64,000 nucleotides of DNA from NCBI GenBank assembly GCA_001595385.3, contig LVEI03000001.1, positions 620,001 to 684,000 on the forward strand, read 5' to 3'. The DNA is from Deltaproteobacteria bacterium GWC2_55_46 (GTDB lineage: Bacteria > Desulfobacterota > GWC2-55-46). Both the position numbers and the translations under genes were made by a program. Below, piece by piece: positions 36,658-46,324 of the stretch. The first letter of the stretch is position 1. Each line of letters starts with the position of its first letter. The notes beneath the pieces were generated by a model. The model saw nothing but the letters and a program-made list of their open reading frames with translations. It had not been told where the DNA came from and made no database searches.

Positions 36658-36690
36658 AAAAACCCCCTCCTGCACATGGCAGGAGGGGGT
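36658..36690 (-). terminator. Intrinsic terminator of the cold-shock gene
   Basis: ACCCCCTCCTGC and GCAGGAGGGGGT form a 12-bp stem, followed by TTTTTAAA on the minus strand, ~50 bases after the csp stop. Confidence 0.85.
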
Positions 36691-36738
36691 ATTCAGGAAC
36701 AAAGCCCTGGATTTCTCCAGGCCTCTGGGAAAGGTGGC

Positions 36739-36942
36739 TTAGGCCACCTTCACCACGTTTGAGGCCTGAGGCCCCTTGGGGCCCTGGGTTATCTCGAACT
36801 CGACTTCCTCGCCTTCCTTGAGGGTCTTGAAACCCTCTCCGCCGATGGCCGTGTAATGGACGAATACGTCCTCACCCGACTCCTGCTGGATGAACCCGAA
36901 ACCCTTGGTGTCATTGAACCACTTCACTCTGCCTCTTGCCAT
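36739..36942 (-). CDS. cspA: Cold-shock protein (CspA family)
   Basis: 67-residue OB-fold RNA chaperone. RNP1 is KGFGFI and RNP2 VFVHYTAI, with [20 protein letters not shown] at the N-terminus and [16 protein letters not shown] at the end. It sits at the end of a ~140-base untranslated leader with a strong promoter and a terminator-like hairpin, a layout compatible with temperature-dependent control. Confidence 0.96.
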   Translation of the reverse strand: MARGRVKWFNDTKGFGFIQQESGEDVFVHYTAIGGEGFKTLKEGEEVEFEITQGPKGPQASNVVKVA

Positions 36943-36987
36943 TTTTTACCGTGCCTCCTTGTTTTCTGGTACTCTCTTGCAGCATAT

Positions 36988-37025
36988 AAAAAGCCGTGGC
37001 GAGTTACTGCGTCACTCTCCACGGC
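36988..37025 (-). promoter_or_regulatory. Terminator-like hairpin in the csp leader
   Basis: GCCGTGG and CCACGGC form a 7-bp stem extended by GAGT/ACTC pairs around GACGCAGTA, and TTTTT follows on the minus strand. It lies between the csp promoter and the csp start, so full transcripts must read through it. It could be an attenuator or the 3' end of a short leader RNA. Confidence 0.6.
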
Positions 37026-37088
37026 CCTGACTGACAATAACACAGCCCACATACTGCAAATAAGAATCCCTTTGTAGAATTTGCCGCC

Positions 37089-37117
37089 ATACTACCAGCT
37101 TAAATAATACGTGTCAA
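37089..37117 (-). promoter_or_regulatory. Promoter of the cold-shock gene
   Basis: TTGACA (37117-37112), 17-base spacer, TAGTAT (37094-37089) on the minus strand. A start near 37082 gives a leader of ~140 bases before the csp ATG at 36942. Confidence 0.75.
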
Positions 37118-37207
37118 GCTTTTTTATAAGAAACAATTCTTTTAATTTCCAGGGCCGTTTTCCGCTATTTCGCCAGGAAAATACTATCCATGGCTTGTAA
37201 GTAGCTC

Positions 37208-38098
37208 CTACTCGGCCACCTCTGATACCCTCACTATCTCGACCCCTTGAAGCCCAGGGAGAGCCTCCTTCAGCGCCTCGATGGTCTCCGGGTAAGGGTG
37301 GCCTATCGCCACTGCCTTTCCGCGCTTCCTGGCTATCCGGGCCGCTTTCATGAGCTGCCCCTTGATATAGGCCACCTCCCTTTTATTATCAAGGAATATG
37401 TTCCTCTCGGCGCTTTTTACCTTAAGCTCCCTCGCAAGCCTGCCGCCGACGGTAGCGGAGGTGGTGCGGCTGTCGAGGAATATGAGCCCCTTCTGCTTCA
37501 TCAGTTTGAGGACAGCCCTCATCTTCACTTCGTCCTCGGTGAACCTGGAGCCCATGTGGTTATTGAGGCCTATGGCTCCAGGCACGGCCTTAAGGCCGGC
37601 CTCAACCCTTATGGCTATCTCCTCGGGGGTCATCTCGACAAGAAGCGCGGCTACCCCAGGGTCGTGGCCTGCCGGGTCCTTTGGCTCCATTGGCATATGG
37701 ACAAGGACGTCGAGGCCTTTTGAACCGGCCTCGTTCGAGACCTCCTTCGAGAACCTGGTATCCGGCATAACGGCTATGGAGATCGGTTCTCCGACAGCGA
37801 TAATATCCCTGAGCTTCTTCATATCAGGCCCCATGTCGTCTATGACGATGGCAAGCTTTGGCTTTGGCGCGACTATGGACGGGACAGGCATCTCAGGAGG
37901 CGCCTCGGCCGGAGGCACGGTTACTATCTCTGGAGGGGCAACCTCAACCGGCTTGGGAAGGCTTACCCTGGGAGCCTCAGGCTCCGGGCTTTCAAGGCCG
38001 CCCATGAACTTGAGCGCGACAAGAACGAGGGCCGCTCCTGCCACAAAGCCCGCTGCGAGCATCCACCAGCCTTTTACCTTCTTCCTCTTCTTTCCCAT
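37208..38098 (-). CDS. Divergent polysaccharide deacetylase family protein (YibQ-like)
   Basis: 296-residue envelope protein: an N-terminal membrane anchor (WWMLAAGFVAGAALVLVALKFM), a Pro-rich linker (~33-78), then the domain KLAIVIDDMGPDMKKLRDII, LVHMPMEPKD, GLNNHMGSRFTED, FLDSRTT and AIGHPYPETIEAL. These match the DUF610 branch of the NodB fold. The role is unproven. It follows ctpA, as in many genomes where the order is envC-ctpA-yibQ. A small GC hairpin lies 27 bases upstream. Confidence 0.88.
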   Translation of the reverse strand: MGKKRKKVKGWWMLAAGFVAGAALVLVALKFMGGLESPEPEAPRVSLPKPVEVAPPEIVTVPPAEAPPEMPVPSIVAPKPKLAIVIDDMGPDMKKLRDIIAVGEPISIAVMPDTRFSKEVSNEAGSKGLDVLVHMPMEPKDPAGHDPGVAALLVEMTPEEIAIRVEAGLKAVPGAIGLNNHMGSRFTEDEVKMRAVLKLMKQKGLIFLDSRTTSATVGGRLARELKVKSAERNIFLDNKREVAYIKGQLMKAARIARKRGKAVAIGHPYPETIEALKEALPGLQGVEIVRVSEVAE

Positions 38099-38124
38099 AA
38101 AGATATTCTATCCCTCATAAGCAA

Positions 38125-38142
38125 AGGCCCCTTCCGGGGCCT
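38125..38142 (-). terminator. Weak hairpin between ctpA and the yibQ-like gene
   Basis: AGGCCCC and GGGGCCT pair around a 4-base loop with only three T after on the minus strand. It probably allows read-through into the next gene. Confidence 0.35.
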
Positions 38143-38169
38143 CGCTCTTGTTTATTTTTTTACGTTTCC

Positions 38170-39504
38170 TCAGCTTACCTTCTGCATGGTGCCCCTGAAT
38201 ATGTACCAGCTCTTGAGGTACTCTACGGCCCTGTTAAGCTGGATGTCTTCAACTGCGCCGGACTTGGGGGTATCCGTGGGTGCCGCGTTTATCTTTTCCA
38301 CTTCCTTCTTCTCGTCCTTCTTTACCTCTGTCTTTACCTCAGGCCCCTCTGCGGCCAGGTGGCCTTCAAGGTCCGCCTCCTTGAGGTGTCCCTTTGGCGC
38401 CTGCCCGACCACTATGTCCGGCTCTATGCCCTTCGCCTGGATGGACCTGCCGGAAGGGGTGTAGTACTTGGAGGTGGTCAGGCGCACCGCCGAGCCGTCG
38501 GCAAGCGGTATTATGGTCTGGACAGAGCCCTTGCCGAAGGTCGTAACGCCGAGTATCATCGCCCTCTTCTGGTCCTGGAGGGCGCCCGCGACTATCTCAG
38601 AGGCTGAAGCGCTTCCGTTGTTCACGAGCACTATCATCGGGTAATCTGGCTGCGTCTTCGATGTGTCGGCGCTAAAGGTCATGTTCTGCCCCGCCACCCT
38701 GCCCTTCGTATAGACGATGAGCCCGGAGTCGAGGAACTCGTTCGACACCGATACCGCCTCCTGCAGGAGTCCGCCAGGGTTGTTCCGCAGGTCGAGTATC
38801 AATCCCTTGAGCCTTCCGCCGTCGGTCTTGGAAGCGAGCTCCCTTAATGCCTTGTCGAGCTCCTCGGTGGTGCGCTCCTGGAACTGGGTTATCTTCACAT
38901 ACCCGAATCCTTCGTCGAGCATCTTGGACTTGATGCTCTTGACCTTGATTATCGCCCTCGTCAGGGTGAAGGGCCTTGGGGAATCGAAATCTTCCCTCAT
39001 GATAGATATGGTAATGGGGGTGTCCTTTGGCCCCCTCATGAGGTTCACGGCCTCGGAAAGGGGCATGTCCCTGGTGCTCTTGTCCCCTATCTTAACTATC
39101 CTGTCCCCGGCGAGCAGGCCCGCCTTGTGGGCAGGGGTATCCTCGATGGGGGCGACGACCGTAAGGACGTTCTCCTTCAACCCCAGCTCTATGCCGATCC
39201 CTCCGAAGACGCCCTTTGTGTCTACCTGCATCTCCTTGTACTCATCGGGGGTAAGGAAGCTTGAATGCGGGTCGAGGCTCTTGACCATGCCCTTGAGAGA
39301 ATTGTAGATGACCTCCTTGGAGTCTACCTCCTCGGTATAGTTATCCTGCACTATCCCCAGCACGTCGGTATAAATCTTCAAGCTTTCGTAGGTGTTGCCA
39401 GGGACCGGGACAGCCTTTTGGGATATGCCCCATGAAGAGAACGAAAGGACTGCTATTATGGCTAAAGCCCCTCCAAGGAGCTTGGGGTTGAAGATCTTCG
39501 TCAT
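38170..39504 (-). CDS. ctpA: C-terminal processing peptidase (S41 family)
   Basis: 444-residue periplasmic serine protease. Signal peptide or anchor (LLGGALAIIAVLSFSSW), N-terminal helices DNYTEEVDSKEVIYNSLKGMVKSLDPHSSFLTPDEYKEM, PDZ domain (~100-180; GLLAGDRIVKIGDKST), catalytic Ser in NNGSASASEIVAGAL and Lys in TTFGKGSVQTI. The C-terminal ~90 residues include a Lys/Glu-rich segment. It likely trims or degrades envelope proteins; in related operons it follows envC. Confidence 0.93.
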   Translation of the reverse strand: MTKIFNPKLLGGALAIIAVLSFSSWGISQKAVPVPGNTYESLKIYTDVLGIVQDNYTEEVDSKEVIYNSLKGMVKSLDPHSSFLTPDEYKEMQVDTKGVFGGIGIELGLKENVLTVVAPIEDTPAHKAGLLAGDRIVKIGDKSTRDMPLSEAVNLMRGPKDTPITISIMREDFDSPRPFTLTRAIIKVKSIKSKMLDEGFGYVKITQFQERTTEELDKALRELASKTDGGRLKGLILDLRNNPGGLLQEAVSVSNEFLDSGLIVYTKGRVAGQNMTFSADTSKTQPDYPMIVLVNNGSASASEIVAGALQDQKRAMILGVTTFGKGSVQTIIPLADGSAVRLTTSKYYTPSGRSIQAKGIEPDIVVGQAPKGHLKEADLEGHLAAEGPEVKTEVKKDEKKEVEKINAAPTDTPKSGAVEDIQLNRAVEYLKSWYIFRGTMQKVS

Positions 39505-39601
39505 TAAAGCCCTCCTTTTTTTTGCCGCAGATAAAAAAAGACGTTCTGAGACGCAGCTTTTTAATTATATCAAATTAATCGGGTCTTAAAACAAAAAATA
39601 A

Positions 39602-40759
39602 TCATCTTGCGGAAAGCCAGCCCATAGGGTCCCTGGGGACCCCCTTCTGGCGTATCTCGAAGTAAAGCCCGGCCTTGCCCTCCGGGCCAGAGTCCCCGAC
39701 GAGGCCGACATCCGCCCCCTTTGCCGCCTCCTGGCCGGTTTCCATGAGCGCCCTTCCGAGGTGGGCGAAAAGGGTATAATAGCCGCCCTTGTGGTCTATT
39801 ATCATCACCTGGCCGTACCCCTTGAGCCACCCGACATAGATGACCTTGCCGTCGTAGACGCTCTTTATCGTCTCTCCCAGCGGCGCCTCTATGGTTATTC
39901 CGTTATTGAAGGTCACTGTCTGGAACTTGGGGTGTCTTACCTTTCCGTAGAAAGAGACGACCTTGCCTGCGACCGGCATGGGGAGCCTGCCTTTCATCGA
40001 GGCGAAGCCGGTCCCTGCGGGAGGCGGGGCCTCTTCCCCGGCGGACCGGAGCTTGTCGACCAGCCTGGAAAGGTCGGCAGCGGCCTGCTCAAGCTCTTTT
40101 ACTACCCGCTCCCTCCTGCTCTTCTCCTGCTTTACATCGTTGAGGATGGCGAGTTTTTTCTTTTGAACAGCCTCCGTCTCCTTCTCCCTGGAGGCGGCCT
40201 CGGCCCTGGCTGACTCAAGCCCCGCTACAAGCGACGTCTTCTTCTCTTTCTCACCAGCGAGGCTCGTGATGGTATTCGAATACCCCTCTATAAGTTCTGC
40301 GTCCATGTCCATTAACATGGTCAGGTACTTATGCCTCCTGCCGAGATTCGACGCGTCAGAGGAGAAGAGCACTTCCATCGCCTCGCCCCTGTTGACCTTG
40401 TACATGGCCCTTAAGCGCGCGGAAAGCCTCTCGGCGAGCTTTTTTTTCCTCGCCTCGAGCCTTGATATCTCGACGCTCACCCGGTCGAATTCCTTTTTTA
40501 TCCCGCTGAGGGTCTCCTTCACGCCCTTGAGCTCTTCCCGTTTTATCGTCAGTTCCCGGTTGAGCCCCTCAAGGTCGTCGAGGATGCCTGTCTCCCTGGC
40601 AGCTATCTCCTTTATGCTCTTTTTTTCTTCCCGTATCTGGCGTTTTACGTCCTCGAGGCTCTTCTCTTTCTTTAAAAGCTCCTGTCTCGGGCTCTTTTCG
40701 GCGAAGGCCGGGGTGAGAAGAAATAAGAACGCGAGGCAGGAGGCGACGAGCAGCTTCAT
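39602..40759 (-). CDS. envC: EnvC-like murein hydrolase activator, degenerate LytM domain
   Basis: 385 residues: signal peptide (LLVASCLAFLFLLTPAFA), long coiled coil (~25-250) and a C-terminal LytM/M23 domain (~275-385). The zinc ligands are incomplete: the expected first His region reads NNGITIEAP, and the last HxH is replaced by LYFEIRQKG. In E. coli EnvC the same losses mark a non-catalytic activator of amidases, so that role is inferred here. Start ATG 40759 overlaps the ftsX stop (ATGA); the open frame upstream to 41167 belongs to ftsX. Confidence 0.9.
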   Translation of the reverse strand: MKLLVASCLAFLFLLTPAFAEKSPRQELLKKEKSLEDVKRQIREEKKSIKEIAARETGILDDLEGLNRELTIKREELKGVKETLSGIKKEFDRVSVEISRLEARKKKLAERLSARLRAMYKVNRGEAMEVLFSSDASNLGRRHKYLTMLMDMDAELIEGYSNTITSLAGEKEKKTSLVAGLESARAEAASREKETEAVQKKKLAILNDVKQEKSRRERVVKELEQAAADLSRLVDKLRSAGEEAPPPAGTGFASMKGRLPMPVAGKVVSFYGKVRHPKFQTVTFNNGITIEAPLGETIKSVYDGKVIYVGWLKGYGQVMIIDHKGGYYTLFAHLGRALMETGQEAAKGADVGLVGDSGPEGKAGLYFEIRQKGVPRDPMGWLSAR

Positions 40760-41652
40760 ACCTTGAGGAACCTGTTCATGGAGACGAGGCTTCCAGCCAC
40801 CCCCATGGCCATGCCCGAGAGGACGAGGGCAAGGAGAAAAAGAGGGGCCGGGAATGGCATCTCGAGAGCGAACCTCAGGTAGGCAGGGACGTGGCCTATA
40901 AGCACCGCCCTGCCGGCCGCGAGCGCGCCCATGGCCAGCAGACCCCCCAAAAGGCCCTGCAGCATGCCTTCTATGACAAAAGGCGCCTTCACATACATAT
41001 CGGACGCGCCAACGAGTTTCATTATCTCTATTTCGGCGCTCCGCGCGTATACGGCAAGCCTTATCGTATTGGAGATGATAAAGAGGGTAGCCAGGGCTAT
41101 GAAGGCCCCGATTATGACCGCCGCCATCTTTACAAACCTGACCAGCGACGCGAGCTTCTCGACCCATTCACTGCTGTACTGGACCTCGTCTACCCATTCC
41201 TGGGCCTTCAAAACGCCTACCACCGAGGCGAGCCTGGCGGGGTCGTTGAACTCGTCCTTTACTTTTATTTCGAAAGAAGCGGGCAGCGGATTGGAGTCAA
41301 CGCCTTCAAGGATACCCTCATATCCTTTTAGCTCCGCCCTTATCTCGTCGAGCGCCTTTTCCTTCGATACGAACTCGACCACGCTTACGCCGGGTATCTC
41401 GAGTATCCTGTTCCGAAGGACATCGGGAGCAACGGTCCCGGCGTCCTTTACATAGGCGATGACCTGGGTCTTCTCTCCCCAGCCCTCTATGACGCCGTTC
41501 AGGTTAGTGATGATGAAGACGAAGAGCGAGAATATGGCGAGAGAAAAAGCAAGGGTCAGAGATGTAAGGGCTGTCGTGACCTTGTTCTCTTTCAAGGAGC
41601 CTATGGCGTCGGTCACGATATAGAGGATATCCGCGGAGCCTGCCTTGGACAT
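40756..41652 (-). CDS. ftsX: Cell-division protein FtsX
   Basis: 298-residue permease-like protein with four membrane helices: near 32-52 (TLAFSLAIFSLFVFIIT), 175-200 (AAVIIGAFIALATLFII), 225-250 (GLLGGLLAMGALAAG) and 268-290. An extracytoplasmic domain (~55-170) should contact EnvC. FtsEX transmits ATP hydrolysis to peptidoglycan amidase activation at the septum. Start overlaps the ftsE stop (TAATG); stop overlaps envC. Confidence 0.94.
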   Translation of the reverse strand: MSKAGSADILYIVTDAIGSLKENKVTTALTSLTLAFSLAIFSLFVFIITNLNGVIEGWGEKTQVIAYVKDAGTVAPDVLRNRILEIPGVSVVEFVSKEKALDEIRAELKGYEGILEGVDSNPLPASFEIKVKDEFNDPARLASVVGVLKAQEWVDEVQYSSEWVEKLASLVRFVKMAAVIIGAFIALATLFIISNTIRLAVYARSAEIEIMKLVGASDMYVKAPFVIEGMLQGLLGGLLAMGALAAGRAVLIGHVPAYLRFALEMPFPAPLFLLALVLSGMAMGVAGSLVSMNRFLKV

Positions 41653-42302
41653 TATACCAGCCTCCCGGATTCAAGGGCGACGGTGCGCCTCGCGTACCTC
41701 TCGATGAGCCCCTTGTCATGAGTAGCCACGACAACCGTAGTGCCGCGGCTGTTGACTTCCTTGAAGAGCTCTATTATCTGTACCGATAGCTCAGGGTCAA
41801 GGTTTCCAGTGGGCTCGTCAGCGAGTATTATGGCCGGGTCCTTTACCAACGCCCTCGCGATGGCGACCCTCTGCTGTTCCCCGCCGGAGAGCTGCAGGGG
41901 CTTGAAGTTCGCCCTGTGCTGGAGCTTCACATAGGTAAGCATCCTCGCCACCCGCCTCCTTACATCCGCTGGGGCCACACCCATGACCTTCAACGCCAGC
42001 GCTACGTTATCAAATACGGTCTTGTTTGGGAGGAGCTTGAAGTCCTGGAATACGAAACCGATCCTCCTCCTTAAAGAAGGGAGCTCGGCCTGAGGTATTC
42101 TAACGTAGTTCCTGCCGTCCAGGATTATCTGCCCCTGGGTGGGCGCCTCCGAGCCGCACATCAACTTAAGCAGTGTTGATTTGCCGGCGCCGCTCGGCCC
42201 GGTTATAAAGAGGAACTCGCCTTTGCCTATCTTAAGGGTAACATCGGAGAGCGCTGGGGTAGAGCCTTCATAACTCTTCGACACATGGAACATCTGTATC
42301 AT
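41652..42302 (-). CDS. ftsE: Cell-division ATP-binding protein FtsE
   Basis: 216-residue ABC ATPase: Walker [16 protein letters not shown]-loop [22 protein letters not shown], signature [15 protein letters not shown], Walker [16 protein letters not shown]-loop VVATHDKGL. It is the first gene of ftsE-ftsX-envC-ctpA-yibQ. Confidence 0.96.
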   Translation of the reverse strand: MIQMFHVSKSYEGSTPALSDVTLKIGKGEFLFITGPSGAGKSTLLKLMCGSEAPTQGQIILDGRNYVRIPQAELPSLRRRIGFVFQDFKLLPNKTVFDNVALALKVMGVAPADVRRRVARMLTYVKLQHRANFKPLQLSGGEQQRVAIARALVKDPAIILADEPTGNLDPELSVQIIELFKEVNSRGTTVVVATHDKGLIERYARRTVALESGRLV

Positions 42303-42561
42303 AATAAAGACCCTCTGAGGGCTGGAATCCCTGAAAAAGCTTGATTTATAAAGTATTTAGTAGAAAAAGCCCTGGATATTATCCCAATTCGGCCTCGCTC
42401 CTGTCAAGGGTTTTGGCCTGGCAGCGGGAAAAAAGGTTCTTATCTTGTACGTTACTACGCGACACAACACACCCTTGCTCCCCCAATATGCCGGAATGGA
42501 TTAAAACCCGTCTTTTTAAATTTCAATTCTGGCCGTCCCGCTTTTGTGATAAAAATTTCAT

Positions 42562-45102
42562 ATGAACGGACTGAAATCGATCCTTGATAGCATCGACCTC
42601 CCGATAAAAGGGTCGATAGCTGATATACGCATGGCGCTCTGTAAAGGGAGGAACGCGGTAGTAGAGGCCGCGCCTGGCGCCGGCAAGACAACGCTAATCC
42701 CCCTGACGCTCCTTGATGAGCCGTGGCTCGACGGCAGGCGCATCATCATGCTTGAGCCGAGGAGGCTGGCGGCAAGGGCGGCGGCAATAAGGATGGCAGA
42801 GCTCATCGGAGAAGATGTCGGCGCGACCATCGGATACCGCACAAGGCTCGATAGCTCTATCGGGCCATCGACAAGGATAGAGGTCGTCACCGAAGGCATA
42901 CTCACGAGGTTTTTGCAGAGCGACCAGGCCCTTGAAGGCATAGGGCTCCTGATATTCGACGAGTTTCATGAAAGGAGCATCAACGCCGATCTTGGCCTGG
43001 CCCTCTCCCTTGAGTCGCAGTCGCTCCTGAGGGATGACATTCGCATCCTCATCATGTCCGCCACACTCGACGGGGAAGAGGTCTCGGCTCTGCTCGGCGG
43101 CGCGCCTGTGGTAAAGAGCATGGGCAAGGCATACCCGGTCGAGGTGCGTTACATGTCTAAAACTGTGGGGAGCGGACGAGCGTACACATCGACAGGCCCG
43201 GATTTCATATCAAGGGTGGCTGGGGCCGTATGGAAGGCCTTGATGGAAGGAACGGGAAGCATCCTCGTCTTCCTTCCCGGAAGCGGCGAGATAAAACGCG
43301 TAGCCGCGGCCTTGATGGAAAGAGAGATCCCCGCCGATACCGTTATAATCCCGCTTTACGGCGAGCTGTCAAAGGAGGCGCAGGACCAGGCCATAAGGCC
43401 CTCGCCCGAAGGTAAAAGGAAGGTGGTCCTTGCTACATCGATAGCCGAGACGAGCATAACCATTGACGGCGTAAGGGTTGTAATAGACGGCGGATTAAAG
43501 CGCGTGCCCCGCTTCTCCCCCTCTATCGGGATGAGCAGCCTTGAGACGGTGCGCGTAACTAAAGACTCGGCTGAACAGCGGTGCGGCAGGGCCGGAAGGC
43601 TTGGGCCCGGCCTATGCGTACGCCTCTGGCAGGAGACTGAAAACTCCGGCCTCAAGGACAAGAGCACGCCGGAGATAATGGAGGCCGACCTTGCCCCACT
43701 CGCCCTTGAGCTCTCTGTCTGGGGGGCGGCCCCTGAAAAACTAAATTGGCTTGACCCTCCCCCGGCGGGGGCCATGTCGCAGGCTAAAGAACTTCTCTAT
43801 CATCTTGGCGCTATCGATAAGACAGGCGCTGCCACAGCGCACGGAAGGGAGCTTGCGCGCCTTGCGCTCCATCCCCGGCTGGCCCACATGGTCATAAAGG
43901 GGCGCGAGCTTGGCCTTGGAAGCATCGCCTCTTCCATCGCCGCCTTCCTGACCGAGCGTGACTTCGTAAAGACAGGGTTAGCTGACCGTAACCAGGATAT
44001 ACGGCACCGGCTGGAAGTGCTGTCTGGCGATGACAGTCAAGGTAGAGTCGACATAGACAGGTCAGCGTTAAAAAGGGTGCGGGCAGCGGCAGCTCAGATA
44101 AGAAGACAGCTTGGCATCAGAGAAAAAGATGAGGACTCCGACAAGGCGGGGCTTCTCCTCGCATTCGCCTATCCGGACAGGATAGCCAAAAGACGAGGAG
44201 AGACTGAGGGTCGCTATCTGCTTGCCAACGGCAGGGGCGCGCTGCTTCCTGCCTCCGCACTCCGTCAAGAGTACATAGTTGCCGCGAGCCTTGACGGAGG
44301 TGAAAGGGAATCCCGCGTCTACCTTGCCGCGCCTCTGTCATTGTCAGACCTCGAAGAATACTTCAAAGAAGATATCGAGGAGCGGGATATCGTCGAATGG
44401 GACCAGGCCCAGAGGTGCGTTAGCGCGCGAAGGCAGAAACACTTCTGGGAGCTTCTGTTATCAGACAGTCAACTTCAAGCCCCTGACACGGGAAAGGTGC
44501 TCGACGCCTTTATCAACGGGGTCAAGCTTAATGGACTTAACGCGCTCCCGTGGGAGAGGGCTTCACAGGCGCTCCGGGAAAGGGTTGGTTTCTTAAACCG
44601 GATAAGCGGTGAAACGGGCAAAAAATTCCCGGACCTCTCGGAGGGGCGTCTTTTAGCCGATATAAAAGAATGGCTTGGGCCCTGGATAGACGGGATGACG
44701 CGCCTTGAGCACCTTAAAAAACTCGACATGAAGGCGATTATCCTGAGCATCCTCACATGGGAAGAGCGCGAAACGATTGAGAGGCTTGCACCTATGCATA
44801 TCATCGTCCCGAGCGGGTCGCGGATCGCGATAGACTATTCAGGCGAGCGCCCCGTGCTGAAGGTCAAGCTGCAGGAGCTATTCGGGCTGGACAGGACCCC
44901 GGCTGTTGCCGGGCATCCGGTTCTCCTGCACCTCCTGTCGCCAGCCGGGAGGCCTGTGCAGGTAACGAACGACCTCGCCGGCTTCTGGGCCAGGAGCTAC
45001 CAAATGGTAAAAAAAGAGCTTAAGGGGCGATACCCCAAACACTACTGGCCTGACGACCCCACTCAGGCCGAGGCGACCAAAGGGGTCAGGAGAAAGAAGT
45101 GA
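42562..45102 (+). CDS. hrpB: ATP-dependent helicase HrpB
   Basis: 846-residue DExH helicase of the HrpA/B group; its cell role is poorly known. Motif I PGAGKTTLIP, Ia LEPRRLAARAAA, II FDEFHERS, III MSATLDGEEV, IV VFLPGSGEI, V ATSIAETSITIDGV and VI AEQRCGRAGRLGPG are all in order, followed by the HA2 domain and the HrpB C-terminal domain (HLLSPAGRPVQVTNDLAGFW). No clear SD precedes the ATG; the 259-base gap to ftsE (42303-42561) holds no gene I can support. Its stop overlaps the next gene's GTG. Confidence 0.95.
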   Translation: MNGLKSILDSIDLPIKGSIADIRMALCKGRNAVVEAAPGAGKTTLIPLTLLDEPWLDGRRIIMLEPRRLAARAAAIRMAELIGEDVGATIGYRTRLDSSIGPSTRIEVVTEGILTRFLQSDQALEGIGLLIFDEFHERSINADLGLALSLESQSLLRDDIRILIMSATLDGEEVSALLGGAPVVKSMGKAYPVEVRYMSKTVGSGRAYTSTGPDFISRVAGAVWKALMEGTGSILVFLPGSGEIKRVAAALMEREIPADTVIIPLYGELSKEAQDQAIRPSPEGKRKVVLATSIAETSITIDGVRVVIDGGLKRVPRFSPSIGMSSLETVRVTKDSAEQRCGRAGRLGPGLCVRLWQETENSGLKDKSTPEIMEADLAPLALELSVWGAAPEKLNWLDPPPAGAMSQAKELLYHLGAIDKTGAATAHGRELARLALHPRLAHMVIKGRELGLGSIASSIAAFLTERDFVKTGLADRNQDIRHRLEVLSGDDSQGRVDIDRSALKRVRAAAAQIRRQLGIREKDEDSDKAGLLLAFAYPDRIAKRRGETEGRYLLANGRGALLPASALRQEYIVAASLDGGERESRVYLAAPLSLSDLEEYFKEDIEERDIVEWDQAQRCVSARRQKHFWELLLSDSQLQAPDTGKVLDAFINGVKLNGLNALPWERASQALRERVGFLNRISGETGKKFPDLSEGRLLADIKEWLGPWIDGMTRLEHLKKLDMKAIILSILTWEERETIERLAPMHIIVPSGSRIAIDYSGERPVLKVKLQELFGLDRTPAVAGHPVLLHLLSPAGRPVQVTNDLAGFWARSYQMVKKELKGRYPKHYWPDDPTQAEATKGVRRKK

Positions 45103-46268
45103 GATACGATTTCGACAAATTGATAGTCCGTACAGGCACCGACTGCGTCAAGTGGGACCACTATGACATGAAGGATGAAGTCAGGGCCATGAAGTCCATG
45201 TCGATAGCCGACATGGACTTCATGGCCCCGGGGTTCATAACGGATGCCATAATCAAAAGGGCAGGACACGGCATCTTCGGCTATACTGTCGTGCCTGAAA
45301 GCTATTACGCTTGCCTTGCCGGATGGCTCGGCAGGAGGTTCGGCTGGCAGGTCAAAAGGGAGTGGATGAGGTTTTCCCCCGGCGTCATACCTGCCCTTAA
45401 CTTCGCGGTCCAGGCCTTCACCGAGCCGGGGGATAAGGTCGTCATACAGCCCCCCGTCTATCACCCTTTCAGGGCTGTCGTGGCCAACAACGCTCGAGTG
45501 GTCGCGAACAACCTCTTGAAATGCGTTGACGGCCAATACGCCATGGACCTTGAAGGGCTCAAAAAACTCATAGACAGGCAGACAAGGATGCTGATACTTT
45601 CCAGCCCGCATAACCCTGTTGGCAGGGTCTGGAGAAAAGAAGAGCTTGAGGCCCTTGGCAATATCTGCCTTGAAAACGATATCCTCATCGTATCAGATGA
45701 GATCCATTCGGACCTCATCATGCCCGGCTTCACACACACGCCTACCGCGAGCATCTCGGATGAGCTTGCGAAGATAACTATAACATGCACCTCCCCGAGC
45801 AAGACCTTCAACATCGCGGAGCTTCATGTGGCGAACGTGATAATCCAGAACGAGGAGCTCTATTCAAGATTTGACCTTGCCCTTACGAAGGCGGGAATAA
45901 ACAAGCCCAATATCCTGGGCATGGTAGCCGCGGAGGCCGCATACACAAATGGCGACGAATGGGTCGAGGAGCTTATCCCGTACCTGCACGGCAACTATCT
46001 ATTGATGCGGGAACTCGTTACTGAGAAGCTCCCAGCGGTGAAGGCAGCTGATATGGAGGGCACCTATCTCGGCTGGCTCGACTTCAACGGATTAGAACTT
46101 ACAGACGCCATGCTCGAAGATACGCTTCTTGCAAAGGCCAGGGTCGCCATGACCCCTGGCCGCATATTCGGCCCTGGCGGAGAGGGCTTCTACAGGATGA
46201 ACCTCGCATGCCCGAGGAAGGTCCTCGAAGAGGCGCTACTAAGGGTAATATCGGCTTTTAAAAAATAG
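45099..46268 (+). CDS. PatB/MalY-type cystathionine beta-lyase or aminotransferase
   Basis: 389-residue PLP enzyme of aminotransferase fold I. N-terminal SIADMDFMAP and GIFGYTVVPESYY, then PPVYHPFRAVV, LSSPHNPVGRVW, VSDEIHSDLI, Schiff-base Lys in TSPSKTFNIAELHVAN, and YLGWLDF. PatB proteins cleave C-S bonds in cystathionine or cysteine conjugates. GTG start, overlapping hrpB by GTGA; nothing in hrpB explains the pairing. Confidence 0.88.
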   Translation: MRYDFDKLIVRTGTDCVKWDHYDMKDEVRAMKSMSIADMDFMAPGFITDAIIKRAGHGIFGYTVVPESYYACLAGWLGRRFGWQVKREWMRFSPGVIPALNFAVQAFTEPGDKVVIQPPVYHPFRAVVANNARVVANNLLKCVDGQYAMDLEGLKKLIDRQTRMLILSSPHNPVGRVWRKEELEALGNICLENDILIVSDEIHSDLIMPGFTHTPTASISDELAKITITCTSPSKTFNIAELHVANVIIQNEELYSRFDLALTKAGINKPNILGMVAAEAAYTNGDEWVEELIPYLHGNYLLMRELVTEKLPAVKAADMEGTYLGWLDFNGLELTDAMLEDTLLAKARVAMTPGRIFGPGGEGFYRMNLACPRKVLEEALLRVISAFKK

Positions 46269-46324
46269 CCTCCGCTCCCTTCTGCTATACTTGGAATAAT
46301 GTCTAAGTACAGGGGGAGGGACCC

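Noticed and set aside
40760-41167. N-terminal extension of the EnvC-like protein
   Set aside because: Lies inside ftsX in another frame; the signal peptide begins at 40759.
42303-42561. Leaderless start for hrpB (TGTGATAAAA just before the ATG)
   Set aside because: No good -35 partner at the right distance; too weak to report as a feature.
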